A stretch of 64,000 bases of DNA from assembly GCA_947247005.1 (NCBI GenBank), contig OX365959.1, positions 35,546,148-35,610,147 on the forward strand, given 5' to 3'. The stretch comes from Spisula solida. Lineage: Eukaryota; Mollusca; Bivalvia; Venerida; Mactridae. Made by a program: the position numbers and the translations under genes. The notes below the pieces were generated by a model, which saw only the letters and a program-made list of their open reading frames with translations, was not told the origin of the DNA and did not search any database. The number at the start of each line of letters is the position of its first letter. Position 1 is the stretch's first letter. Of this stretch, positions 1 to 12,200 are shown in pieces.

Positions 1-1674
1 CCATTATATTAGTTCATATCTGTGTATCTTAGTGAATGTATTATGTTTTATAGTTTATCCTTATTGTTGCTACCTAAATGGACAAAAAACATTGTCGTCA
101 TTTCTGTGACTAATCGAAACAAAAAGCTACACGCAATAAAAGCTCATGAAAAGTCTTTATAGCAAGGAATACATCAAGACAAATGAGAGAAAAAGCAAGC
201 AAAGGTCGACAGAGATCGTGGGTTGTTTGTCAGTGTAATCTTTGAATTACACTAAACTTGTATACTTCTACATCATTGGCTCTTACATGCTGAGTGGTTC
301 GACTCGAGCGTTATCTGTGACTGTCGTTAAATAATGTGAGCCTAAACATTGCACTTGACATTAATTCCCTCCGCAAATGAAGAGTCGTATTATCTCCACC
401 TCCACCGGCTGGGGTTGTGTACACGTACCGTAAACACTGTCTTTTAAGGGCAACCCAAAGTTTCGTCAACTATGACCGCGTGGTTTATGCTTCCGCCTTG
501 GAGTGAAAAATCGAAGGTTCGAATCGTTGGTCCGTATTCACAAAGTTTCCTAAATATTTTCTTAAGAAATGTTTTTATATCTTCCATTCGAATTCCTTAC
601 TTGTTCTTCTGAAACAAAAAAAATGACAACTGCAACCTACATATAAGGAGGATGCCACCAAAGTCTTTGATGGATTCGTGAAAACAAGGAAAATTCAATA
701 TTGTTTCTCCAGAGACAAATTAGATCATATGAGTGTTTATTACATAATCTACGGTCCGGGAGTGCAGTAAACTTGGCCAGAAATGTCGTTCTGAACGTCA
801 GCACGGTCGCCGAGTGAAATAAATATTTAAACTAACCGTTACGTTACTTACGTCGCCAAGACAAAGACGTCGAGTTAATTTTCCAGATAATGCATACAGA
901 GTACATCATTCTTTTAAAAGATATATCCGTTTTCTAAGATTATGACTAAAAATTTGATAAATAGAATCTTATATTCGGGTTAATTACGTATGAGGTTTAA
1001 TAAACTCGTCGACAATAACTATACAGAATGCAATTGTTGTGTCATATTATTTTGTCTATTCATTTTACAAATTTAGTTTTAATGGGCACTCATGCAAGAT
1101 CCTCAATAATATTTAAATAAAGTTTTTTGCGCGGGTGTTGAAAGGGAATGCAACGCAGCTGCATATGAAGAACCAGTTTATCACTTTGTCTGTTTCAAAA
1201 TTACCTTTATTTCACAAAGAACGATGTGGTTAATTAGCGACATATATCCGCATTTTAACATAGCTAACATAAGCAGAAATGTTGAGGAGGAAAAACAACC
1301 TCGGCGCAAAAACTCACCACTTTCAATTAACTGTCTAGTTGATATTGCAGACTTTGTATACTATTGCATTATGACAACGTGCTTGCGGAGCATAGGTCGA
1401 AATTAAGATTGTCAACTGTTAGGCCATGGTAAATTTAATTCCAAGACTATCACCAGACGTCCCTTAAAATGAGGAATTGGAGAAAATTTTCCCGTGAATT
1501 TTGTTTCCTTAAATACTTACACCTGAATTCTTTTTTTTCAGATTTTAACCTGAACATTTGGCTTTGAAACATTTGTTTTTGATAATTTATGTAGCAAGCT
1601 ATCCATCAAATCGATTGCTGTAGGGAAACGTATAATAACTGACTGGAACATAGTCGGACACCCTTAGGTTTGTT
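1..1674. other. gene-free 5' flank
   Basis: I find no convincing coding exon here. The only structure noted is a degenerate tRNA-like stretch around 475-530, with an A-box-like TGGTTTATGCTTCC and a B-box-like GGTTCGAATC. It is followed by a GTATTCACAAAG motif resembling the end of the TIR element at 55276-55536. It may be a worn SINE head. Confidence 0.5.
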
Positions 1675-2417
1675 GAATATAATCATAGATGTGACGCTTA
1701 AAACTGAATATAATCATAGATGTGACGCTTAAAACTGAATATAATCATAGATGTGGCGCTTAAAACTGAATATAATCATAGATGTGACGCTTAAAACTAA
1801 ATATAATCATAGATGTGACGCTTAAAACTAAATATAATCATAGATGTGACGCTTAAAACTGAATATAATCATAGATGTGACGCTTAAAACTGAATATAAT
1901 CATAGATGTGACGCTTAAAACTAAATATAATCATAGATGTGACGCTTAAAACTAAATATAATCATAGATGTGACGCTTAAAACTAAATATAATCATAGAT
2001 GTGACGCTTAAAACTGAATATAATCATAGATGTGACGCTTAAAACTGAATATAATCATAGATGTGACGCTTAAAACTGAATATAATCATAGATGTGACGC
2101 TTAAAACTGAATATAATCATAGATGTGACGCTTAAAACTAAATATAATCATAGATGTGACGCTTAAAACTGAATATAATCATAGATGTGACGCTTAAAAC
2201 TGAATATAATCATAGATGTGACGCTTAAAACTAAATATAATCATAGATGTGACGCTTAAAACTGAATATAATCATAGATGTGACGCTTAAAACTAAATAT
2301 AATCATAGATGTGACGCTTAAAACTGAATATAATCATAGATGTGACGCTTAAAACTAAATATAATCATAGATGTGACGCTTAAAACTAAATATAATCATA
2401 GATGTGACGCTTAAAAC
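1675..2417. repeat. 31-bp minisatellite, 24 copies
   Basis: Perfectly phased tandem array of a 31-bp unit built around ATAGATGTGACGCTTAAAAC. There are 24 units and almost no divergence: one unit has GGCGC instead of GACGC, and the last lacks its final T. The only regular polymorphism is G or A at the first base of each unit, in the order g g g g a a g g a a a g g g g a g g a g a g a a. Low divergence suggests recent expansion. It lies about 0.8 kb upstream of the secreted VWA protein gene. Confidence 0.97.
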
Positions 2418-2471
2418 AAGTCCGTACTGTCAAGTATACTAGTTTATAAATACTGATATGCATCTGTGTTT

Positions 2472-2583
2472 TGTCGTAGAATAAACACAGTCACGAGTTC
2501 GGATCCGTAGTAATTAAATCACGAGTGCGTAACACGTGTGTTTTAATTTACGCATCCGAACTCGTGATTGTGCTTTATTATAG
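2472..2583. repeat. fold-back element, copy 1
   Basis: Short inverted repeat whose arms carry CACGAGTTCGGATC and, in reverse, CGCATCCGAACTCGTG. The outer parts (GTCGTAGAATAAACACAG / GTGCTTTATTATAG) also pair roughly. It belongs to the same family as 5961-6057. No coding capacity. Confidence 0.75.
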
Positions 2584-3092
2584 TTAAAACACACGTACAT
2601 ATTCATTATTTTGATTCTAACATAGCCAATATCCCGCATTTCAAAACACATTTCGACATAGTAACCATAGTAAATGTTCTTCGTCGGAAGCTAATTTGCA
2701 GTATCGTAGCTGTGTTTTATCGGCAGTTTTAGCACATTTTGGTCTCCTCTGTGTGTATATAGCTGAAACTACTGGTTGTGTTAGAATAATAATTTTGGGG
2801 GCGCCGTAAAAAAGAACAAAATAAGTTGGTGGTCATGATCACGACGTCCCCGCGACGTAATTTAAACGATACACACGCAATTCGGAATTATGCCCCTTTT
2901 TATTTCTGATAACTAAAGTTTCCAACGGTACCGAATATTATAAGCACACGTTAAATTCTTCAAAAGTATCCTTCCATCGTAAGTGAACGTGTTTGTCCGA
3001 CGATGCCATAAGATCAAATTTATGATAAAAGTACAATGTAAAGCTGCTCATTATTCCAAAGCTTAAAAAGGATCGAGCTGCGTCGAACTACC

Positions 3093-3098
3093 TATAAA
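3093..3098 (+). promoter_or_regulatory. TATA-like element
   Basis: CTATAAAG lies 130 bp upstream of the chosen start codon at 3227, a reasonable distance for a core promoter with a short 5' UTR. Assigned by motif and position only. Confidence 0.35.
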
Positions 3099-3226
3099 GT
3101 GTGGGTGGAGACGAACAATCTATGAATTAATTTGTCTCGGCCTTGGAGAAAAACTTTACTATATCATATAAATATCAGTGGCCATCATTTAACTTCAGTT
3201 CGAGAATTGTTTCTGTCGGTAAAATA

Positions 3227-6200
3227 ATGCTGCCGCTGTTAGTCGTGTGTTGTTTAGTTCAGTTTGTCGTTGGTACAAACGATGAATTTACACCAGGGGC
3301 TAAAGGGGTCAAGGTAGGATTTTATACCCGATATTTACGGAATTGCATTTATTAATAGAAAATAGAAATTGCTTGGATATTAATGTTGGTTTTAATTATG
3401 CAAACGACGAATTACCACCGGGAGTTAAGGGGTCCAGGTAGGTTTGGATTTTATATTAACGGAATTGTATTTATTAGGAATAGAAACTGTTTGGGTAATA
3501 CGAGGTAAGGTTGTTTTTAATGATGCAAACGACGAATTTACACCAGGGGCTAAGGGTGTCCTGGTAGGGTTGGATTTTATATTAACGGAGTTGTATTTAT
3601 TGGGAATAGAAACTGTTTGGGTAATAATGTTTGTTGTTGGTGCAAACGACGAATTTTCGCCGGGGGCTAAGGGAGTCCAGGTAGTTGGTTGGTTGGTTCT
3701 CGGTCTTATGTAGCCGCAATATCTTCACAGGTACTTGTCATATTCACAGGTAGTCGACATATAAAGTATCGCAGGTAATAGGGTTGGATTTTATTTTAAC
3801 GGCAAATGTATTTATTGAAAATAGAAATTGTTGGATAGTAATGTTGGTTTTAATGATGCTAACGACGAATTTACTCCGGAGCTAAGGGTATTCAGGAGTA
3901 TTGGATTATATATTTAATATGGAATTGTATTTCGTTTTGAAAATAAACATTGCATGGATGATAAAGTTGGTTTTAATAATGCAATCGACGAATTACCACC
4001 GGGGGCTAAGGGTAATCAGGTAGGGTTGGATTTCATATGAACGGAATTGTATTTATTGAAAATAAGATTGTTTGGATAATAAGGTTGGATTTCATATGAA
4101 CGGAATTGTATTTATTGAAAATAAGATTGTTTGGATAATAAGGTTGGTTTTACTACTGCCCCCAATGAATGTTGACGTGTTGTTATCTTGTAGAACAAGT
4201 GTATGAGTGACTTGTTTGAGTATACATGTAATAGTACATTGAATAATAATATAGATAAGATATGAGCCGTCTATAGAGCGAGTGAATAATGTAAAGTGTA
4301 GAATTTGTTTAATAAGACATTTATAATCTCAAAATGATATGTGTTTAAACGTAGCAATTAAATGTCCATCATGGCATCGTGATTATAAAGCTTTGAAGCA
4401 TGAAACAATTAAACCATCTTTACTTAATCCGGAACAATTCTGCTTTACACTTGGCTATCTAAAATGACTTTAATACTGATAGAAACATTTGAAGGCTGAA
4501 CAAGAAAGTAAGTTGAACATGAACAAAGTTTTATAATCATGAGACCTGGGCCCGATCTCCCCAAGCATCTCAATCTGAGTCGAGGTTATTCTCAAATACT
4601 GTCATGTGTCTTTGAGATAATTTCCATGGCACCACAAAATAGATACATTGTTCTCGGATATCTAAATGTATACTCTTGACTTGAGCAAAATCTTAATTTG
4701 AGTTGAGATTTTTACTTGAGATGCTTCGGGAGATCGGGGCTTTATGCTTTTAGATACATTTGGGGACCTTGAAAACATGAGTTACTAGGCGATGACGCCT
4801 TGCAGTAAAATTGTTCGAATCCCACTCTATGTGCAATCTATTTATTTCACAACAGCGTTTTTGGTGTATTGGGGGTTTTTGCGATAGGCGTATGGTCTAA
4901 TCTCGTTAATCTAGTATTGCACATTCAGTGTAGCAATACCACGTGACTTTTGACTACAGTTACAAGAAGAAATTTGTAAACATTGGAAAATAAAATAGCA
5001 ATAAGTATTTTATTTCTTTATCAATTTCTATGAAATATACATCACGCTAAGGGGACAATTATTTGCTTTCCATAAAATATAAAATCTTTTTCAGCGGCTG
5101 TGCCGTTTTGTCCATAACCTCGTGAAACCGTGGAACGGGTAGGTTTCACAGGGTGATAGAAAAATCAGTAAAACTGCGATAAAGATCTTATATTTTGCGG
5201 AAAGCAAATACTTTTCTCCTTAGCGTGCCGTATATTTAATATAAATCAATGAAGAAATAAAATACTTATGGCTATATTTGTGTTCCAATGTTTACAAATT
5301 TCTACTTGTAACTGTAGCCAAAAGCCACGTGGTATTGCTACAATGACATTGCTCTAGGCGATAGCACCGTACAACATGTGTTCTAATCCTAATACAGGTA
5401 CAAACTATTATTCTAACACGATCCGCGGATTAATCCTATAAACATAGTGCAAACAAGATCATGTTTTATTACCCCAATAAAACATACCTCTCAAATTGGC
5501 TGTGACTATTTACGCCCCGTATCACGTGACATATTTATAAATGGATGCACGTAAACTTTATAGTAAATCTTCTACGAGTCGCGATGGCAAGGCAAGTTAC
5601 ACGAAAATCCAGTGTTACAGCTATGATGCATCTATTTTTAGAAAATCCAATATACTCTCGAAACTAAGTTTCATTAAAACTTCTGATAATCAATTCATTT
5701 ATATTTTTCTTTTCATGAAATGGATACACTATACTCGTGTTATTAACATTGTTTCAATGTTTAAAATGTGTTATTTCCTTCAGAAAATTACTAAGGTCGT
5801 TTTCATTAACGAGGGAGGTAATTGTACCAGCTAATAAGCCACTCAATTTCAGCGTGGAATTATGTTCAATGTCAAATGGGTTAAAATGGAATGCGCGCAG
5901 TTAAATAGTGCGGGATATTATCGTATTTAGAATCGAAATAAAAAATCTGTTCTTGTATTTTGTCGGTGAATAAAACACGGGCACTCGTTCGGATGCTACG
6001 CACTCGTGATTTAATTTTTCCGCATCCGAACTCCTGCCCATGTTTTATTCACCGACAATATACGCGATCAGATTTTTATTTCTTAAATATAATAGTATAA
6101 CTGATGTTTTTGTGATATCCTGCATAAAGCGTTGGTGTGCATAGCGTGGTATCGACAGTTTTACTTCAATGGTGCCTTTCATTGTAATAGATTATAATGC

Positions 6201-9200
6201 TCTTTGTTGTTGTAATACCCTTACTAGATGTGATAGATATACGTAATTTCCATAGTTATGTACTAGTATGATAAGAAAAAGTAATCGAATGAGTACAAAA
6301 CTTGTGAAATGAATAATATACTGTGCAAATTATCCAAATATAGCCCTTTGATTTTCTTATTTTAACCATTAAAACCAGTTTTGCATAATTAAACATGCTT
6401 TGTATGCAACATATATCGTAAATCTTATTTCAGAACAAAGCTAAAAAATAAATAATATTATTGGGATGACTTAAAGATTCTTGGTGAAACTTTGATCAGT
6501 ATACTATGTTCCAATATAAATAAAAACAAGATTTTCCATGGCGAACTTTTAAAGTCTGCATGTTGGCAAAGTGTCAATTGACATGACTGTCCCGAGGACA
6601 TACCCCATGGCTTATAATAAATAATTTAGAGTATATTAAATTCATTGGATCGTTATAGTTTCATGCATTTTTCTAAGTTCAAGAAGTCTTTGGCTAGAAG
6701 CTCTAAAGCATCTCTTGGCAAATGAGCAGGCAGACCAGAAATGCACTTTTTTATCAAGTCGTATATCAAATTTATATAAAGGAGAAATTGAATGAACGTG
6801 TCATGTTCCCGTTCTGTAATAAAAAAGAACGATCGGACAATTCGCTATTTCCCAAACTTCTCGGCAGCTTCAAATGTAAACTATTATCAGCAAACCAGTG
6901 AGCAAGCAAAACACAATACACACCGTAGAACGCTAAATTCAATTTATACTGTAACGTTATTAATATTCGCTGCGCATTTATTTTCGTTGATTTCGCGGAT
7001 GAACAAGAACGCGAAATCTAATCCCACCGAATAATTGACCAGAAAAATACGTAGCAAGTGATGTTTCGTCAATTCTTTACATGCACGAATTTTAGAAACC
7101 ATCAAATTACCATCACGACTCCGCGATATTTAAAACCCGCGAAAATTAATGATTTTACAGTGACTGAAAAATTGTCGAGAAATGGCGTTTGTAGTAATGA
7201 TCATACATGTAATAATTATAATAAAGATTTTATTTATGAAGAGGCTTACTTGAGATAATTGTCAATCTGCCGTAAGGCCCTCAATAGTAAAACATTGAAA
7301 CAACAGAAACATGACATCAATAAACCCATTGACTATGAACAAAATATCAGACGTTTGGATATATAATGAAATTATAAAGATGTCATATAATTTAAGGTGG
7401 TAGACATGACAGTTGTTTTATTGAAATTATATGTATAACGACTACAACTTCAATGCATTACAACACAATTGTACATGTACATGCGTTTAATCCGAATAAA
7501 AATCTTGCACAGGTTGTTGATAATGTAGTGGATATGATTGGACAACTTTGTCTCATTGACAACGATATATTTCTACGTAGAATGGCAAACGTCGAGACAA
7601 CGAATGGAAACAATCCACAGACATACAGACCGGGTTACAATGGTGGAATATGGAACGTGAGTATAGGCTTAAGGACCTTCCCCTTGAATTCGTGAATAAT
7701 TTCGACCACGATATGCCTACTAATTTCCAAAGAGTCAAAGTCAAAATCACCAGTTGCGCAACCTTACTAAATTGTCATTATTAGTACATTTCCGGATACA
7801 TGTAGGCACAACGATGGAAAACTTATGAAGTAATGTGAACATTTGACAAAATATGTCGAAGAATTTGCGCGGCAAAATCAAAGATAGCTTACAGTCGGCC
7901 ATCTTGGATTTAATTGACGAAAGACTATGTCACGCATAACAAGATTCATCGAAAATGCAATATTTGGAATAGTTTGCTCAACAAAATGCTTATAGACCAT
8001 AGGACCAATGTACTAATTGATAACCAACACGGTAGCTCCTGGTACCGATCTACCGAAGGATCTCGATTTAAGTTAAATCTCAACCCCCAATAATTGATAT
8101 TGATCTTTGAAGTTATTTTCTGGACAGGTCGGAATCAAAATTGAATTCACAATCTAAGTGAATTAGTTTTAAAGTAAAATGTCAAAAGCACTAACTCCGA
8201 AAGTGTTTTAAAATCAGACTATGATTGGAGCAAAATCTCAATTTAAGCTGAGATTTATTCTTGAGATACTTCGGGAGATCGGGGCTTCTTCTGTTCTGTT
8301 CCTATTTCCCGTACATTTCAGATCGGAGAGGATTTATTTAAACAAACCAAGAACAACCCCACGCTTTCCAATGAATATAATACTATAAGAAATGTATTAC
8401 ATATCGACTGGTCCACTGTTACCTGGAGTGACTTACGTAAACCCGTCTATTCCGGTCTTGCCGCAACTTTACTAATTCTATCGAAACATATTCGGCATAT
8501 TCCGGAAAGTGCCGAACATCAAGCGACGCTTTGGAGTGTTCTCCGACCTGGCAATACACCCTTTGATTACTTTCAGAAAACTCACAACTCTGTCTCAGGT
8601 AAGACAAAGTTTTTTTACCAAACAGGTTCCATTATTAAGACCACTTTAATTATTAAGGAAGCATGCGAATATACTAGTAAGCAAATTTGAAGAATTAACA
8701 TTTGAAACACATGCATGGTCCGTTGTTAATTATTAACAGTACTTCATGGCCATGCAAAACGTGCATCAAACGATGACAGTAACGACCAAAGAAACTATTT
8801 ATTATTATTTTCATCTTTGTTTTCATTTGAACAATTTTATCCACAGGTCCCATAAAAAGTAGGCTATCCTAAACCATCTACCGGTATTTCAATATTCGAA
8901 CTGTGTCTGGGACAGGTTTGGTGCGAATAACAAAGAAGCTATCGTTTGACTTACGACGATGGCTTCTGATTAATTTACCCCCTGTTCTATTCTGAAAGCT
9001 TGTTAGTAAACGCATTGTCAAATTATCAAATATCTAAAGTTCGGCCTTTTCTTCGAAAACAGAATGACTGTCTGTCAAAGTAAGATAACCGAATACGTAA
9101 ATGACCAATAACTGTCTTTTGCTCAAACATACTTTGTCATGTCATATTATTTCTTCTGTTTAAAGACAATTGACTCGATTATGATGTCATCTTTATTGTT

Positions 9201-12200
9201 ATACGTCATATTTCAGAATGTTCCTCAACCAAGGATATCGATCTCGTCATTGTATTAGACTTTCAATCTATTACGTCATTTGAGTTTATACGTGTCAGAA
9301 CATTCCTTGATCTATTCTTAAAACAATTAAAGAATAGAGGTAACGGGACAAACGTTGCTATCGTAACCAAGAAGGGCCAGCCAGTGGCAGGATGGTATCT
9401 AAACAGTGGAAGACCAGGTTTCACCATTCTTACAGCGTTACAGGTAGATAAGTATTATCGCTGATATAAACCAATACGGGATATTTATTATTAAAACGCA
9501 GTAAAGTTCAACTCTTTTAATAACGTTTCGGCATATACATGTATATAAAATTTTTCATATCATGGGAATTACTGAAAAACTACATGTTTTACAACGTAAA
9601 AAGCAATATCAATACATGTATCAGATATTATTTTTACGTTGAATCATGTTGACGTAAAATATGCAGTTTTTCAATAATTTTCATGATATGAAAAAGGCTT
9701 GGCTTCTATAAGCCGAAGCGTTTGGAAAAGAGTGGAACCTTAATGGGTCAATAAGTAACTTGTGATTTGTGAATATAGTATAGCTTATGTAGCCAAACAT
9801 ATGTTTGTTACTACTAAAATATATTTTAATAGTACAGTAGGCCTAGTGAAAAAAAAATTTTTTTTTTTCATTTTTTTTTCAAATTATAAATGCAAGTTCC
9901 AGTGCACAAACGTACTGACTTAGATACAAATGAAAATAACATAAGGAGTAATTTCTGGCAAACTCTTTAAGGTGCGATGCGCTCGTCTACATGTATATTA
10001 CAGGAACTACAATGGGGATCGAACTCATCGCTTAACAAGTATTTGATTTTGACGTGGTCCTATTACTAGTATTCACGTCTTATGGTAAACATTTCAGGCG
10101 TTACATTATACCCCCGGAACAGCTACTACAGCCGACATGTTGGGTTTTACACGTGTGAATATGTTCTCGCCTGCTCATGGCGGTCGTACAGGCACAGCAC
10201 ACGTGGCATTGTTGTTAACAGACAAAGGGGCACAACTCAGTTCAGCTAAGAGTGCTGCTCAACGCTTGGAAAGTGACGGTACGTTATTATTCATTTGGAA
10301 TCTACGTCAATAAATGACATAGGCACATGGTTACAAATTATCCGAGTGTACCCTATGCATATCAATTTATCTGAGTGTATCCCATGTATAGAGAAGGTTG
10401 TGCAACGGCCATGTTTAGCGGCAACGGATATGACGTTAGGGAAACTGGTACGCAGTTTTTCTACAGTCGTCAAAGCAAACTAGGATACCAGTTCCTATGA
10501 TGTCATATTCGTTGCGGCTAAACATTGCCGCTGCACAACCTTCTCTATACACAAGGTACACTCAGAATGATTGAAACCATGTGCTAAATTTTTAAGCAGA
10601 TGACATATAGTATACAGCATATAGTTACAGACTATTGGTGTATAATGTCGAACAAATGATACTCGTCCATTACAAATAAATTTGTGAAAGTTTATCATGA
10701 AAAGTTGACATTCATTTTTGCAACTTTTTGAAGAAATTAAGCTGGTGACGGATTTGGTTTTGTGCTGATATGATCTTGATTTCGGTCAGTTTCCTTTTTT
10801 TACACATTTTAAGATATCTCGAGAATATTTCCACCTAATCGATGGACTATAGTTTTTTTTCGATCAAGCAGTAAGTTGTACAATAACAAGATTACAATAT
10901 ATGATACTAACTTTTAAGGTTGCAATATATGCATTTAAGAAATACCTATGACGAACAACCTTGAAGTTCGCCAAATACCAAGACAGGACAATCTATGGAA
11001 GGCGTGGCAATCTTTGCACTGGTGTAATTCTGAGTATTTCAAAACAAAAGTTCCGCGCGACTTAAATAATATAGAGCGAATGGGGAGCAAGACATAGTTC
11101 GGAAAATTCAAGTTTGTCTGGCCTAATCCATGATTTTCTACAACTTTACAGGAACGTCTCTGATACTCATACAAGTGAACAACAATACCAACACTGGTGG
11201 TGCTCAACTCCTGGCATCACCACCATCTTGTAACAATGTTAAACATATTGATAGCTACGATAAATTGACCGATATCTTAGAAAGGGTTGACGAACGAGTT
11301 TGCCGGGGTTTGTATGATACTTACACTTTCTATTTATACAGACTGTGCTTATACGTCTCAAATAACTTCTGTGACGATCCTTATAATTTGCGGCCACTTC
11401 AGTGCTAGGCGCTGTCGCCATTGTATCGCGGGTTCGAATCCCACCCACCGGTAGAGGGCTCATATACGATCCTTTTAATACATGTAGTTATAATCAGAAT
11501 TAAGACGTTTTCATGATACAATGTTATAGTAGTAGTAGTACATGTTGTGTACATGTATTATTTATATTTCTTTAATGAAGATCCTTTTATCTTATTTGTA
11601 AAACTTGATTTTCAAAATAGCATTTATATAACTTTTGTAATGACCCTTATATTATTATATGACAAAACATTATCAAATGAATCAAAGTTCAACGTGATTG
11701 GTGAGCTTTGTATGAGCATGCATTACCAAGATTAATTACAATAACTTTTGTAACGTCCCTTGTAATGTAATGGAGTTATCTGGAAGCTAATGCACGTAAC
11801 TTACATGACCCCCATTGCGTGAAATGAAGGAACATTTCAAATGCATAGGGACGAATCTGGTATCAATTGGTTCACCGTCTACAAAAGAAAAAAGCTTATA
11901 CCGGTATTTGGGACAATCCTCACAACCGTGAAAAGGGTAAATGCCGGTAAAGAGTGTTACTTTCACGTCGGCCCTTAAGTAATCCTAATGTACCTATCAA
12001 TGTTTTCCCCCAGGGGGGGGGGAGCGGCGGGCATACCCGGGACTTTTGACAGAAGGCTGTTCCCGATAGGTGGGAATTTGACAGACAGAATGGTGCCGAG
12101 TCCCGGGAAGTTTTGACTTTGGCCGAAATTTTGATCCCGGTGGTATGTAAAGCATCTCCCAGTGAGGGGATTTTGACAAATTGCCCTTGCTCTAGGGTGC

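Noticed and set aside
1675..2417. CRISPR-like array
   Set aside because: 31-bp units follow each other without spacers, so it is a minisatellite.
3444..3713. 89-codon ORF with two NDEFTPGAKGV motifs
   Set aside because: It reads straight through repeat units and their splice donors in the exon 1 array. The repetition explains the open frame.
10291..10698. Several overlapping ORFs on both strands
   Set aside because: They arise from the inverted repeat 10372-10564.
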